Positions 27,400 to 35,839 of a stretch of 38,088 bases of DNA are shown piece after piece. The notes beneath the pieces are model-generated. The model did not search any database, had not been told where the DNA came from, and was given only the letters and a program-made list of their open reading frames with translations. How positions within the stretch are numbered: position 1 is the stretch's first letter; each line of letters opens with the position of its first letter. The stretch is from positions 1 to 38,088 of the forward strand of contig NZ_JAJOHW010000012.1 in NCBI RefSeq assembly GCF_021129195.1. Reading direction: 5' to 3'. The translations under genes were made by a program, and so were the position numbers. The DNA is from Chromobacterium aquaticum (GTDB lineage Bacteria; Pseudomonadota; Gammaproteobacteria; Burkholderiales; Chromobacteriaceae).

Positions 27400-27444
27400 T
27401 GGCATTGAAGTGGTTTTGATGAAAGCGATACCACTGCAATGCCA
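27400..27444 (-). promoter_or_regulatory. Palindromic operator-like sequence before the ABC operon
   Basis: Arms TGGCATTGAAGTGGTTTTG (27400-27418) and, on the minus strand, TGGCATTGCAGTGGTATCG (27444-27426) agree at 16 of 19 positions. Each arm contains two TGG(C/T) half-sites starting 11 bp apart, the same period as the array before the porin gene. Downstream on the minus strand a CATAATAT stretch (about 27364-27371) may be the -10. Regulator unknown; GntR/HutC- or LacI-type repressors are candidates. Confidence 0.6.
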
Positions 27445-27481
27445 GTGCGACCGCGGGCGCGCCGCGGCCGGAATGCGTGGA

Positions 27482-28864
27482 TCAGAAAGTCTTGCTATAG
27501 GAGGCGATGACTTTCACGTCGTTGCGATCGGATTTGCCGTAGAAACCGTTGGTGCGAAGTCTGGCCGGATAGACGCCGATGCTGGCGCCCTTGAGCGGCC
27601 CGCTTTGCACGCTGTAACCCACGCTGAAATCCACCTCGTGCGCCTTGGTGTCGGCCTTGCCCGGGTTTTTCATCCCGGTGGCGTAGTTGCCGGACAAGCC
27701 CACGGTCAGTCCTGGCACGCCTATCTTGGCCAGGTCGTAATTGACGCCCAGCTTGTAGACGGTGGTGCCGTCCCAGACGAAGTCGTCCAGCTGGCCCCAG
27801 GTCTGGATGAAGTTGCGGTTATCGCTATTGCCCCACGGCGTCAGGCGGAAGTTGAGCTCGCCGGAGTCCGGCGCCTTGGTGTAGCCCAGGCCACCCATCA
27901 GCGTCCAGCCGTTGGTGGCGTAGCTGAGGCTGCCGCTGGCGTGGTATTCGTTCTTGGGGTTCTGGATGGCGGAGAGCTGGGTCTGGTATTTGGCGGTGAA
28001 GTAATAGCCGGTGGCGGTCAGCTTGTCGTCGCCATTGAGCTGCCAGGAATAGGAGCCGGCGATCTGGGCGTTGCGGCGGTAGTCCTTGCCTTCGCCGATG
28101 CCGAAGTCGACGAAGCCGTTCTTGGGCGCGTAGCGGAAGCCCAGGCTGTTGACGTAGTCGACGCGCTTGGCGGCGCTGCCATTGCTGCGGCCCTGTTCCC
28201 AGGAGTTGCTCATGTCGCGGAAGCGGGTGTCCCATTCATTGCGGAACTGGTCGGCCCAGCCATAGCCCACTTCGAAGTCGCCGAACTTGTATTTCATTTC
28301 CACGCCGCGGTAGGCGTGGGATTGCAGGCCGCCGGAGGTACCCAGCGTGCCTATGCCTATCGGGGTGTAGCCGGCGCGGGCGGAGAAGCCCTGGCCGTCC
28401 TCGTGCTGGCGGAATTTCAGCGCCGCCTGGCTCAAGACCGCGCTGCTCTTGTCCACGCCGCCGGGCTGGGTGCTGTCGTTGATATCGTGGTACAGCACTT
28501 CCGACCAACCCTTGCCGTTGTCCAGACGGATGGCGGCGTGGGCGGCGGCATCGAAGCCCAGCTTGTTCCAGGCGTAGCCGGAGCGGAAGTTCAGGCCCAG
28601 GTTGAGCGCGTTGACGGTGATGTCGTCGCGGTTCTGTCCATTGGGCGGGGCCGGCCAGTCCGCCTGGCGGTTACGGCCGTAATAGATGGCGCTGACGGTG
28701 GTTTCCGACTTGGTGATCAGGTCGTAGACGTCCACCGGTTCAAAGGTGGCCGGCGCGCCCTGGGTGGGCGAGGTGTCGTTGGCCGGAATCGCGTCTTCCG
28801 CCGCCATCGCCGCACAGGGCAGCGCACTCAATAGCAGCAGGGCAAGCTTGGTCAGTTTAGGCAT
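27482..28864 (-). CDS. OprD/ChiP-like outer-membrane porin
   Basis: A 460-residue outer-membrane protein: signal peptide MPKLTKLALLLLSALPCAAMA, then a beta-barrel with alternating aromatic/polar strands and a terminal Phe (IASYSKTF), the signal for barrel assembly. RAGYTPIGIGTLGTSGGLQSHAYRG and SYSWQLNGDDKLTATGYYFTAKY resemble the OprD family, which includes chitoporin ChiP. The position before a sugar ABC operon containing an N-acetylhexosaminidase supports uptake of chitin-type oligosaccharides (inference). ATG 28864 follows GGAGTGACTGAA. The promoter carries a four-fold TGGT array. Confidence 0.88.
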   Translation of the reverse strand: MPKLTKLALLLLSALPCAAMAAEDAIPANDTSPTQGAPATFEPVDVYDLITKSETTVSAIYYGRNRQADWPAPPNGQNRDDITVNALNLGLNFRSGYAWNKLGFDAAAHAAIRLDNGKGWSEVLYHDINDSTQPGGVDKSSAVLSQAALKFRQHEDGQGFSARAGYTPIGIGTLGTSGGLQSHAYRGVEMKYKFGDFEVGYGWADQFRNEWDTRFRDMSNSWEQGRSNGSAAKRVDYVNSLGFRYAPKNGFVDFGIGEGKDYRRNAQIAGSYSWQLNGDDKLTATGYYFTAKYQTQLSAIQNPKNEYHASGSLSYATNGWTLMGGLGYTKAPDSGELNFRLTPWGNSDNRNFIQTWGQLDDFVWDGTTVYKLGVNYDLAKIGVPGLTVGLSGNYATGMKNPGKADTKAHEVDFSVGYSVQSGPLKGASIGVYPARLRTNGFYGKSDRNDVKVIASYSKTF

Positions 28865-28914
28865 TTCAGTCACTCCAATCACGTGGCAACATCTCTGGCG
28901 GATGTCCTGCGCTA

Positions 28915-28943
28915 AAACTATCTGGTCTTTTACTGGTTCTCAA
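28915..28943 (-). promoter_or_regulatory. Porin promoter overlapped by a TGGT array
   Basis: On the minus strand TTGAGA (28943-28938) and TAGTTT (28920-28915) are 17 bp apart. The -35 matches consensus at five of six positions; the -10 is weak. The region overlaps the TGGT repeats, so a bound protein would compete with RNA polymerase. Confidence 0.45.
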
Positions 28944-28966
28944 TTGGTATCTCATTGGTATTGCAA
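28923..28966 (+). repeat. Four tandem 11-bp TGGT half-sites before the porin gene
   Basis: TGGT occurs at 28923, 28934, 28945 and 28956, exactly 11 bp apart, the last two as TGGTAT. This puts four half-sites on one face of the helix. The spacing equals that within the arms of the operator before the binding-protein gene. The remainder of the 28865-29265 stretch shows no gene. Confidence 0.75.
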
Positions 28967-29267
28967 AATATTTCGTCATAATGTTGCAATGCTGCCATGC
29001 ACATTGAGTTGTGGTGAAAAGTTGGGGAAAGCCGGGAGATAAGCGCTGAATGCGAGTGAAAACCGTGTACTTTTTTGCTTTGCGATCAGTTTTTGGGCTG
29101 CCAACGAACTATCCGCCGCGATAACGAAGTTTTGCTGCTTGAATCAGGTGGATCAGTGGTGGCTGCTTTCGTTTGACGACATTGCTGCAATGCAATATTC
29201 ATCCGCCGCGCCTGTCGGCCCATCGCTGTCCCATAGTCCAAAAAACGGGGCGGGCCATTGCCAGAAT

Positions 29268-29294
29268 AAAAAAAAGCCTGGCAAGCGCCAGGCC
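29268..29294 (-). terminator. Terminator after the chemoreceptor gene
   Basis: GCCTGGC (29276-29282) and GCCAGGC (29287-29293) with loop AAGC, followed on the minus strand by an eight-base T-run. It lies about 30 bp after the chemoreceptor stop. Confidence 0.93.
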
Positions 29295-29323
29295 AAGTGC
29301 GGAGAGAGAAGGGTTTGGGCGCT

Positions 29324-31021
29324 TCAGTTCGCGGCCGCAAGTGAATGGCTGGTTTGGCGCGATGCTTCCTCGAGCTGGCCTTGTCCGGATTGGGGCAAGG
29401 TGAAGTAGTTGATGCTGGCTTGCAGCTCGTTCGACATTTGCTCCATCTGGCAGGCGGAGTCGGCGGTCTGGCTGGCGGCGGCGCTGGTTTCCTCGGACAT
29501 CTGCGCCACTTTCTCGACATTGGCGGCAATGCCGGTGCCGGCGGCCTGCTGCTCGTGCAGCGACACCGAGATCGCGCTCAGCGATTGCTTGACCCTGGCC
29601 ACCTTGTCGTTGATGCCGGTGATGGCGGAGCGGGCGTCGCTGGCCTGCTGCAAGCCCACTTCCATGTGGTCCACGGTGTGGTGGATGTTCTGCACCACGT
29701 GGGCGCTGCTATCCAGCATCTCGCGGATGCTGCCGCTGATCTCGGCGGTGGACTGGGCGGTGCGCTCGGACAGCTTGCGCACTTCGTCCGCCACCACCGC
29801 GAAGCCGCGGCCCTGTTCGCCGGCGCGCGCCGCTTCTATCGCCGCGTTCAGCGCCAGCAGATTGGTCTGGTCCGCCACATCGCGTATCACCTGGATCACA
29901 TTGGAAATCTGCTGCGAGCGGCTGCTCATCAAGTCGGCCTGCGCCTGCGAGGCGCGCGCCATTTCCGCCACCGATTCTATGGTGTGCAGGGTCTGGTCGA
30001 TGATGGACTCGCCGCGAGTGGCCAGTTCGCCGGTGGAGACGGATTCGGTGGCCACGTCGGTGGTGTTGTCGTCCACCGAGCAGATGCTGACCGATAGCTG
30101 TTCCACCGACGCTGACATCGACGAGGCGGCGCGAGTCTGTTCCTCGGCGCTGGCGGCCACTTGTTCCGCCGCAGCCGCCAGTTCGGTGGCGTTGTTGCCC
30201 AGCTGGGTGATCACGTGCTGCATCGCGCGCACCATGCGGATCAGCCCGCTCTGCATCCGCGCCATCGAGGCGACGATGCTGTGCTGGTCGCCGGCCTTGA
30301 CCTGCAGCCTCTGGCTGAGGTCGCCGTTGGCGATGCGTTCGGTCAAGGCCACCACGTCGCGCGGTTCGCCGCCGAGCTCGGCCAGCAGCGAGCGGATGAT
30401 GACCAGGGCCAGGCCGGCGCCTATCGCCACGCCGCCGGCCAGCAGCAGCAAGGCGATGAGGTGGCTGGTGGCGGCGCGTTGCTGGGCTTGGGCGAATTCT
30501 TCCGCCGCCACCCGTAGCTGCAGATCGATCAGCGCGGCGATGCGGGAGGCGATGGGGTCGATCTCCGGATACATTTCCTTGTCCAGGAAGTGTTGCAGCG
30601 CGGTGCGGTCGCCGGATTGGGCCAGGGTCTTGAGCCGAGCCACGCTGGCGTCGGCGTGACGCATCGCCGTTTCGGCCTGGTCGGCCAGGGTTTTTTCCTC
30701 GGCGGTCAGATAGGTGGCGCGGTAATCGCTCCATTGTTTTTTCAAGGCCGCTTGCGAGCTGGCCAGGCCGCCGAGAAAGCTGTCGGCGCTGATGCTGCCT
30801 GCCTGCAGCTTGTGCGCGCCGTCTACAATGCCCACCGCATAGCTGTCGGCGACGATTTTCAGCTGTTTCAGGCACACCACGCGGTCGTTATAGGTGGTGG
30901 CGAAGTCGTCGAGTATGCCCTGCTGAGCGTGCTGGCCAAACAGGCCGATCAGGATGGGAATGGCCAGCAGGGCGACGACGAGCGCGCTTAAACGCTGGGC
31001 TATGGTCAGGCGGTTGAACAT
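29324..31021 (-). CDS. Methyl-accepting chemotaxis protein
   Basis: A 565-residue transducer. Membrane segment 1 is at about residues 10-28, followed by a periplasmic four-helix-bundle-type domain of about 155 residues and membrane segment 2 near 187-207. A HAMP linker ([28 protein letters not shown]) follows. The cytoplasmic coiled coil has the conserved tip [20 protein letters not shown] and [18 protein letters not shown], which contacts CheA/CheW. No C-terminal NWETF-like CheR pentapeptide is present (it ends SHSLAAAN). The ligand is unknown; it lies upstream of the porin gene but is separated by a terminator. ATG 31021 with GGAGAG is preferred over an in-frame codon at 31039. Confidence 0.95.
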   Translation of the reverse strand: MFNRLTIAQRLSALVVALLAIPILIGLFGQHAQQGILDDFATTYNDRVVCLKQLKIVADSYAVGIVDGAHKLQAGSISADSFLGGLASSQAALKKQWSDYRATYLTAEEKTLADQAETAMRHADASVARLKTLAQSGDRTALQHFLDKEMYPEIDPIASRIAALIDLQLRVAAEEFAQAQQRAATSHLIALLLLAGGVAIGAGLALVIIRSLLAELGGEPRDVVALTERIANGDLSQRLQVKAGDQHSIVASMARMQSGLIRMVRAMQHVITQLGNNATELAAAAEQVAASAEEQTRAASSMSASVEQLSVSICSVDDNTTDVATESVSTGELATRGESIIDQTLHTIESVAEMARASQAQADLMSSRSQQISNVIQVIRDVADQTNLLALNAAIEAARAGEQGRGFAVVADEVRKLSERTAQSTAEISGSIREMLDSSAHVVQNIHHTVDHMEVGLQQASDARSAITGINDKVARVKQSLSAISVSLHEQQAAGTGIAANVEKVAQMSEETSAAASQTADSACQMEQMSNELQASINYFTLPQSGQGQLEEASRQTSHSLAAAN

Positions 31022-31161
31022 GGGACTCTCCGGATGCAAGCTTTGATACGGATTTTGTCTGTTCCAAATGCTGGCGCGCCGTCCAAGGCGGCAGCGGGCT
31101 TCCGCTGGCCAAACTTGAAAGCCGGCGCAGTAAATCTCTATCTATAACTCCATGATTCCGT

Positions 31162-31167
31162 TATAAT
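31162..31167 (+). promoter_or_regulatory. Possible -10 box of the rlhA promoter
   Basis: A perfect TATAAT 63 bp before the rlhA start, within an AT-rich stretch. No good -35 is visible, so only the -10 is proposed. Confidence 0.4.
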
Positions 31168-31229
31168 TCCGGCCCTTTGCGGCCGCCATCGCCCGACGCG
31201 GCCACCTATACTAAATGTCAGGAAACGCC

Positions 31230-33206
31230 ATGAGCCTGTTGTCGCACCAGATCGAGTTGCTATCGCCCGCCAAGACCGCCGAAATCGGCCGCGAGGCCAT
31301 TCTGCACGGCGCCGACGCGGTGTATATCGGCGGGCCCAGCTTTGGCGCGCGGCACAATGCCTGCAATAGCGTGGAGGACATCGCCGGCCTGACCGCGTTC
31401 GCTCACCGCTACCACGCGCGCATCTTCGCCACGCTCAACACCATCTTGCACGACGCGGAGCTGGAGCCGGCGCGCAAGCTGATCTGGCAGTTGTACGACG
31501 CCGGCGTGGACGCGCTGATCATCCAGGACATGGGCATCCTGGAACTGGACCTGCCGCCTATCCAGCTGCACGCGTCCACCCAGTGCGACATCCGCACGCC
31601 GGAAAAAGCGCGTTTCCTGTCCGACGCCGGCTTCTCCCAAGTGGTGCTGGCCCGCGAGCTGACCATTCCGCAAATCCGCAAGGCGGCGGACGCGGTGGGC
31701 GACGACGCCACCATCGAATACTTCATCCACGGCGCGCTGTGTGTGGCCTTCTCCGGCCAGTGCTATATCAGCCACGCCGACAACGGCCGCAGCGCCAACC
31801 GCGGCGACTGCTCGCAAGCCTGTAGGCTGCCGTACACGCTGACCGACAAGGACGGCGGTGTGGTGGCGTTCGACAAGCACTTGCTGTCGATGAAGGACAA
31901 CAATCAGAGCGCCAATCTGGAAGCGCTGCTGGACGCCGGCGTGCGTTCGCTGAAGATCGAGGGCCGTTACAAGGACGTGTCCTATGTGAAGAACATCACC
32001 GCCCATTACCGGTTGCTGCTGGACGAAATCATCGAGCGGCGGCCGGAGCTGGCGCGCGCCTCCAGCGGCGACAGCGAGATCTTCTTCGCGCCGGACCCGG
32101 ACAAGACTTTCCACCGCGGCGGCACCGATTACTTCGCCACCGGCCGCAAGATCGACATCGGCGCCTTCGATTCGCCCAAATTCGTCGGCGTCGGCCTGGG
32201 CGTGGTCAGCAAGGTGGGCCCGGACTGGCTGGAGATCGCCACCGCCGAAACCATGAGCAACGGCGACGGCATCAACTTCATGAAGAAGCGCGAAGTGGTG
32301 GGCGTGCAGGCCAATACCGTGCAGCAAGTGGGCAAGACCGCGGACGGCGAATTGCTGTGGCGGGTGTTTCCCAACGACGTTTCGGTGCTGGCCGGCCTCA
32401 AGCCGGGCGTGGACATCTGCCGCAACCGCGATCACGCCTGGGAACTGGCGCTGCTGAAAAAGTCCGCCGAGCGCAAGGTGGGCGTGTGGATGACGCTGAG
32501 CGAAAACGCCGACGGCCTGGAACTGAACATTACCGACGAGGACGGCGTCAGCGCCTCCGCCTGTAGTCCGCTGGCGCTGGAGCCGGCCAAGGACGCCGAC
32601 AAGGCGCTGGCCGGCCTGCGCGACAATCTGGGGAAGCTGGGCAATACCATGTTCGTCGTCCACGATGTGACGCTGCAGCTGTCGCAGCCGTGGTTCGCGC
32701 CGGTTTCGGCGATCAACGCGCTGCGCCGTGACGCCATCGCCCGGCTGGAAGCGGCGCGCGTGCAGGCCTGGCCGCGCCAGCCGCGCAAGGCGGCACTGCA
32801 GCCGCCGGCGCCGTATCCGGAAAAGACGCTGAGCTATCTGGCCAATGTCTACAACAATCTGGCCTGGCAGTTCTATCGCAAGCACGGGGTTGAGCTCATC
32901 GACGCCGCCTACGAGGCGCACGAGGAAGAGGGCGAGGTCAGCCTGATGATCACCAAGCACTGCCTGCGCTTCTCCTTCAATCTGTGTCCGAAGCAGGCCA
33001 AGGGCGTGAAGGGGGTGATGGGCCAGGTGCGCGCCGATCCGATGACGCTGAAGTCCGGCAACGAGACTTACACGCTGAAGTTCGAATGCCGGCCCTGCGA
33101 GATGCATGTGATGGGCAAGATGAAAAAGCACATCCTGAAGACGCCGCCGCCGAGCGAGGTGGCGTACACCGCGCCCTTGACCTTCTTCAAGCAGCGGCCG
33201 CAATAA
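31230..33206 (+). CDS. rlhA: 23S rRNA 5-hydroxycytidine C2501 synthase (U32 family)
   Basis: A 658-residue U32-family protein very close to E. coli RlhA (YdcP, 653), which hydroxylates C2501 of 23S rRNA. ELLSPAKTAEIGREAILHGADAVYIGGPSFGARHNA opens the barrel. FIHGALCVAFSGQCYISHADNGRSANRGDCSQACR (about 164-198) carries the Cys cluster typical of U32 proteins, probably for an iron-sulfur centre, and FNLCPKQAKG with ECRPCEMH near the C-terminus adds further Cys pairs. ATG 31230 follows CAGGAAA; an in-frame ATG at 31215 lies before that ribosome site and is less likely. Confidence 0.95.
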   Translation: MSLLSHQIELLSPAKTAEIGREAILHGADAVYIGGPSFGARHNACNSVEDIAGLTAFAHRYHARIFATLNTILHDAELEPARKLIWQLYDAGVDALIIQDMGILELDLPPIQLHASTQCDIRTPEKARFLSDAGFSQVVLARELTIPQIRKAADAVGDDATIEYFIHGALCVAFSGQCYISHADNGRSANRGDCSQACRLPYTLTDKDGGVVAFDKHLLSMKDNNQSANLEALLDAGVRSLKIEGRYKDVSYVKNITAHYRLLLDEIIERRPELARASSGDSEIFFAPDPDKTFHRGGTDYFATGRKIDIGAFDSPKFVGVGLGVVSKVGPDWLEIATAETMSNGDGINFMKKREVVGVQANTVQQVGKTADGELLWRVFPNDVSVLAGLKPGVDICRNRDHAWELALLKKSAERKVGVWMTLSENADGLELNITDEDGVSASACSPLALEPAKDADKALAGLRDNLGKLGNTMFVVHDVTLQLSQPWFAPVSAINALRRDAIARLEAARVQAWPRQPRKAALQPPAPYPEKTLSYLANVYNNLAWQFYRKHGVELIDAAYEAHEEEGEVSLMITKHCLRFSFNLCPKQAKGVKGVMGQVRADPMTLKSGNETYTLKFECRPCEMHVMGKMKKHILKTPPPSEVAYTAPLTFFKQRPQ

Positions 33207-33318
33207 GGGTTTGCGCGCCAAAGGCGGGGAGGCGGGTAAAATGCGCTTCTTTCTTTGTCCTATCCGGAACAATTCTTAAATCATTCGCCGGCCACGCCGG
33301 CAGCACGGGGAATCAAAC

Positions 33319-33726
33319 GTGGCCGACATCGAGCGCCTGGACACCTGGGTCAAATACAAGAACGGTTTGTGCGATGACTGCATGGGCAGCTGCTGCTCCA
33401 TGCCGGTGGAGGTGCGGCTGTCCGACCTGGTGCGCATGGGGGTGGTGGACGAGTTCGAGCTGGAAGAGCCGATCAAGAACATCGCCAAGCGCCTGGAAAA
33501 ACAGCGCTTGATCCAGCATTTCAATTTCAAGCGCGAGTTGTTCACGCTGGCGCGGCGCGCCAACGGCGATTGCATGCAGCTGGATCAGAAAACCCGCTTG
33601 TGCACCATCTACGAGCGGCGGCCGAATACCTGTCGCAACCACCCCAAGGTGGGTCCCAAGCCAGGCTTTTGCGCGTATACCCGCAACCCGCAGAAGATCG
33701 CCTTCCATCGCAACACCGCGGCGTGA
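33319..33726 (+). CDS. YkgJ-type cysteine cluster protein
   Basis: A 135-residue protein of the YkgJ/UPF0153 Cys-cluster group, thought to bind zinc or an iron-sulfur centre. The first cluster is CDDCMGSCC (18-26), and further Cys residues follow in GDCMQLDQKTRLCTIYERRPNTCRNHP, a family hallmark. The start is GTG at 33319, before the conserved region, with GGGG upstream. No specific function is known. It lies between rlhA and a DMT-like membrane protein on the same strand. Confidence 0.9.
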   Translation: MADIERLDTWVKYKNGLCDDCMGSCCSMPVEVRLSDLVRMGVVDEFELEEPIKNIAKRLEKQRLIQHFNFKRELFTLARRANGDCMQLDQKTRLCTIYERRPNTCRNHPKVGPKPGFCAYTRNPQKIAFHRNTAA

Positions 33727-33730
33727 GCGC

Positions 33731-33746
33731 TGTTTCACGTGAAACT
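33731..33746. other. parS-like partition site 3 (intergenic)
   Basis: TGTTTCACGTGAAACT matches the ParB-binding consensus at 15 of 16 positions with a perfect 14-bp core. It fills the 44-bp gap between the Cys-cluster gene and the next membrane-protein gene, five bases after the former's stop. Confidence 0.9.
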
Positions 33747-33770
33747 CTCCGTAGCCTCGACAGGATCGTC

Positions 33771-34238
33771 ATGAACCCTATTTATCCTTTATTCGCTTTC
33801 GCCATTGGCGTAGTGGTGCCGCTGCAGGCCGCCATCAACAACCAGCTCAAGGGCGTGCTGGGCAATAGCACGCTGCTGGCGGCCCTGGTGTCGTTCTCGG
33901 TGGGCAGCCTGTGCCTGGGTGGGTTGGCGGTCGCCACCGGCCAGAAATGGCAGGACCTGGCGGCGCTAGGCCGGGTGGAATGGTGGATGCTGCTGGGCGG
34001 CGCGATGGGGGCGATGTTCGTGTTCGGCACCACCTTGCTGGCGCCGCGGCTGGGCGTGGCGGCGATGCTGTCGCTGGTGATCGCCGGCCAGGTATGTGTG
34101 TCGCTGTTGTTCGACCGTTTCGGCTGGTTGGCGATGCCGCTGCGCGAAGTGAATCTACCGCGGCTGCTGGGCGCGGCGCTGGTGGTGGGCGGAGTGTTGC
34201 TGGTCAACTTCGGCGACAGGTGGTTTGGACGCGCTTGA
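33771..34238 (+). CDS. DMT-like membrane protein (DUF606/YdcZ family)
   Basis: A 155-residue protein with five hydrophobic segments: YPLFAFAIGVVVPLQAAINNQLK at the start, then about 38-58, 71-91, 96-116 and 133-148. The opening with QAAINNQL and the middle FGTTLLAPRLGVAAMLSLVIAGQ are typical of the DUF606 (YdcZ) family of small drug/metabolite-transporter-like proteins. The substrate is unknown. ATG 33771 has CAGGA nine bases upstream. The short leader contains a parS-like site. Confidence 0.9.
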   Translation: MNPIYPLFAFAIGVVVPLQAAINNQLKGVLGNSTLLAALVSFSVGSLCLGGLAVATGQKWQDLAALGRVEWWMLLGGAMGAMFVFGTTLLAPRLGVAAMLSLVIAGQVCVSLLFDRFGWLAMPLREVNLPRLLGAALVVGGVLLVNFGDRWFGRA

Positions 34239-34262
34239 GTGATAGGCGCGGAGTCAGCAAGT

Positions 34263-34291
34263 AAAAACGGCAGCCTGAGGCTGCCGTTTTT
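34263..34291. terminator. Bidirectional terminator between DUF606 gene and Spy-like gene
   Basis: AAAAACGGCAGCC and GGCTGCCGTTTTT form a perfect 13-bp stem with loop TGA. A- and U-runs on both sides suit two converging genes. Confidence 0.93.
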
Positions 34292-34310
34292 CTTGGCCGG
34301 CGCGCGGCGC

Positions 34311-34790
34311 TTATTTGGGCTGCGGCTTGGCCATCGAACCCATGCGGCCTTTATGCTCCATCGGGCCGTGCCATTGATCCATCACCTTCTGCTGCTCCGG
34401 CGTCAGCTGGGCGTAGAAGGTTTTCAGCGCGTCCAGGCGCTTCTGCATGCCGTCCTGGTGCTGTTTCATCATGTCCAGCATGCGTTCCATGCGTTGTGGC
34501 GCGGTTTCGCCAGCCTGTGGCTTGGGCGGCATCGCCCGTTCGCCCGGCTTCATCGATTCGGTGTAGGTTTTCCAGGCGGCTTCTTGCTTGGCTTGCAGTT
34601 TCAATTGATCGTGCAGCGCCTGCAGGTGGCGGGCGGCCATGGCTTCGCGCTGGGCCGGGTCCATGTGGCGGCCTTTACCCATCATCGGCATCGGATTTTG
34701 CGACGGCGCATCGTCGGCGGCCAGCGCGGAACCGGCGACGCCGGCGGCGAGCAGGGTGGCGATCAGCATGGGCTTGAACAGCTTGGTCAT
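34311..34790 (-). CDS. Spy/CpxP-like periplasmic protein 1
   Basis: A 159-residue periplasmic protein with signal peptide MTKLFKPMLIATLLAAGVAGSALA. The mature part is helical, Met/Gln/Lys-rich, with the LTxxQ motif as LTPEQQKVMD near residue 128. Spy and CpxP are ATP-independent periplasmic chaperones induced by envelope stress. The Met- and His-rich parts (NPMPMMGKGRHMDP; QWHGPMEHKGRMG) could bind metal. The homologous gene at 35124 suggests local duplication. Confidence 0.87.
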   Translation of the reverse strand: MTKLFKPMLIATLLAAGVAGSALAADDAPSQNPMPMMGKGRHMDPAQREAMAARHLQALHDQLKLQAKQEAAWKTYTESMKPGERAMPPKPQAGETAPQRMERMLDMMKQHQDGMQKRLDALKTFYAQLTPEQQKVMDQWHGPMEHKGRMGSMAKPQPK

Positions 34791-34979
34791 GATTGAAGAC
34801 TCCTACCGAGGTTGATTACGCAGTCAGTATTGGCGATGGATGTCAGGCAAGTATTGCTGACGGCCGCGCGCTTGTTGCGGAATGTTAAAAAACCGGGTGG
34901 GGCAACAAAAGGAGACGGATGGGAGGACGCGGGGCGCGGGGATGGGCTGCGACCGGCGCTTGGCTCCGGCCTGGTTCTC
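34791..34979. other. Upstream region of Spy-like gene 1, no gene seen
   Basis: Together with repeat copy 4 this forms a 333-bp gene-free stretch. It must contain the promoter of the minus-strand Spy-like gene, but no convincing -35/-10 pair was found. Short open frames here lack ribosome sites and resemble no known protein. Confidence 0.5.
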
Positions 34980-35124
34980 AGAAGGTGTTTATGATCTCGC
35001 GAGCTAAGGCGAGACAAGGCGAAAACCAGCGAAAAAGCGGAATGTACACGTGGTACATGAGCATTTTGAGCTGGTACTCACCGTGTAACGCTCCACGACG
35101 CGCAGCAGATCATAAACAGGTTCT
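34980..35124 (-). repeat. MITE-like repeat, family 1, copy 4
   Basis: A 145-bp copy in the orientation of copy 2. Ends AGAAGGTGTTTATGATCT and, as reverse complement, AGAACCTGTTTATGATCT; centre ATGTAC-ACGTG-GTACAT. The part right of the centre has diverged from the other copies. Its last base is shared with the TGA stop of Spy-like gene 2 (minus strand, 35124-35126). Confidence 0.85.
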
Positions 35125-35606
35125 CAGTTGTGCGGCTCGCTGGACTGGCCTGCCTGCAGCTTGCGCATCGGGCCCTGGCCTCTGCCGCCCATCGGCGGCG
35201 GGCTGTCCTTGTCCATGATCTTGCGCTGCTCCGGATTGAGCTGGGCGTAGAAGGACTTGAGCGCTTCCAGCCGCTTCTGCAGGTTCAGCAAGTGGCGCTG
35301 CGCCATCAGCACGCGCTGTTCCATGCGTTCCGGCGCGGTGTCGCCGCTGTCGCCGCAGGGAGGCATCGCGCCGGGGCGGCTGGCGCTGGCGAAGGCCAGC
35401 CAGGCGGCTTCCTGCGCCGGCTGGATCTTCAGCTTGTCGTGCAGCGCCTTCTGGTGCTGGGCGATGAAGGCGTCGCGCTTGGCCGGGTCGATTTTCCACG
35501 GCCGGCCGGCGAAGCTGCCCATCGGCGGGCAGTCCATTTCCGGCCGCGCGGCCTGGGCGGCGCCGGCGAGCAGGCAGGCTAAAACAAGGGGTATCAGCGG
35601 TTTCAT
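35124..35606 (-). CDS. Spy/CpxP-like periplasmic protein 2
   Basis: A 160-residue protein with signal peptide MKPLIPLVLACLLAGAAQA and a helical mature part related to Spy-like protein 1: ALHDKLKIQPAQEAAW matches ALHDQLKLQAKQEAAW, and KRLEALKSFYAQLNPEQRKIMD matches KRLDALKTFYAQLTPEQQKVMD, with the LTxxQ motif here LNxxQ. Two Cys residues (DCPPMG, PPCGDSG) are absent from the paralogue. The start is uncertain: ATG 35606 opens the signal peptide but its ribosome site is weak; ATG 35618 is an alternative. The repeat abuts its stop codon. Confidence 0.82.
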   Translation of the reverse strand: MKPLIPLVLACLLAGAAQAARPEMDCPPMGSFAGRPWKIDPAKRDAFIAQHQKALHDKLKIQPAQEAAWLAFASASRPGAMPPCGDSGDTAPERMEQRVLMAQRHLLNLQKRLEALKSFYAQLNPEQRKIMDKDSPPPMGGRGQGPMRKLQAGQSSEPHN

Positions 35607-35839
35607 AGGGCGGGCCATTCCGTCAATGGCGGCGACGCGGCGTGAGCGGCGTCGGTTTAGGTTTACTCCAGTATTCTGGGCGACGATTGTCAATTAAGTA
35701 TGAGTCGGCCATTCGCAATTGTTACCAAATGTAAAGCGTCGCGGCAAGCGATTTGATGGCGGGCTTTTTCCCGTTCACGACGGCGATTTGGACTAGAGTG
35801 AAATGCGGCATCCCCGTCTCGCCGCCGGAGCGCTTTCGC

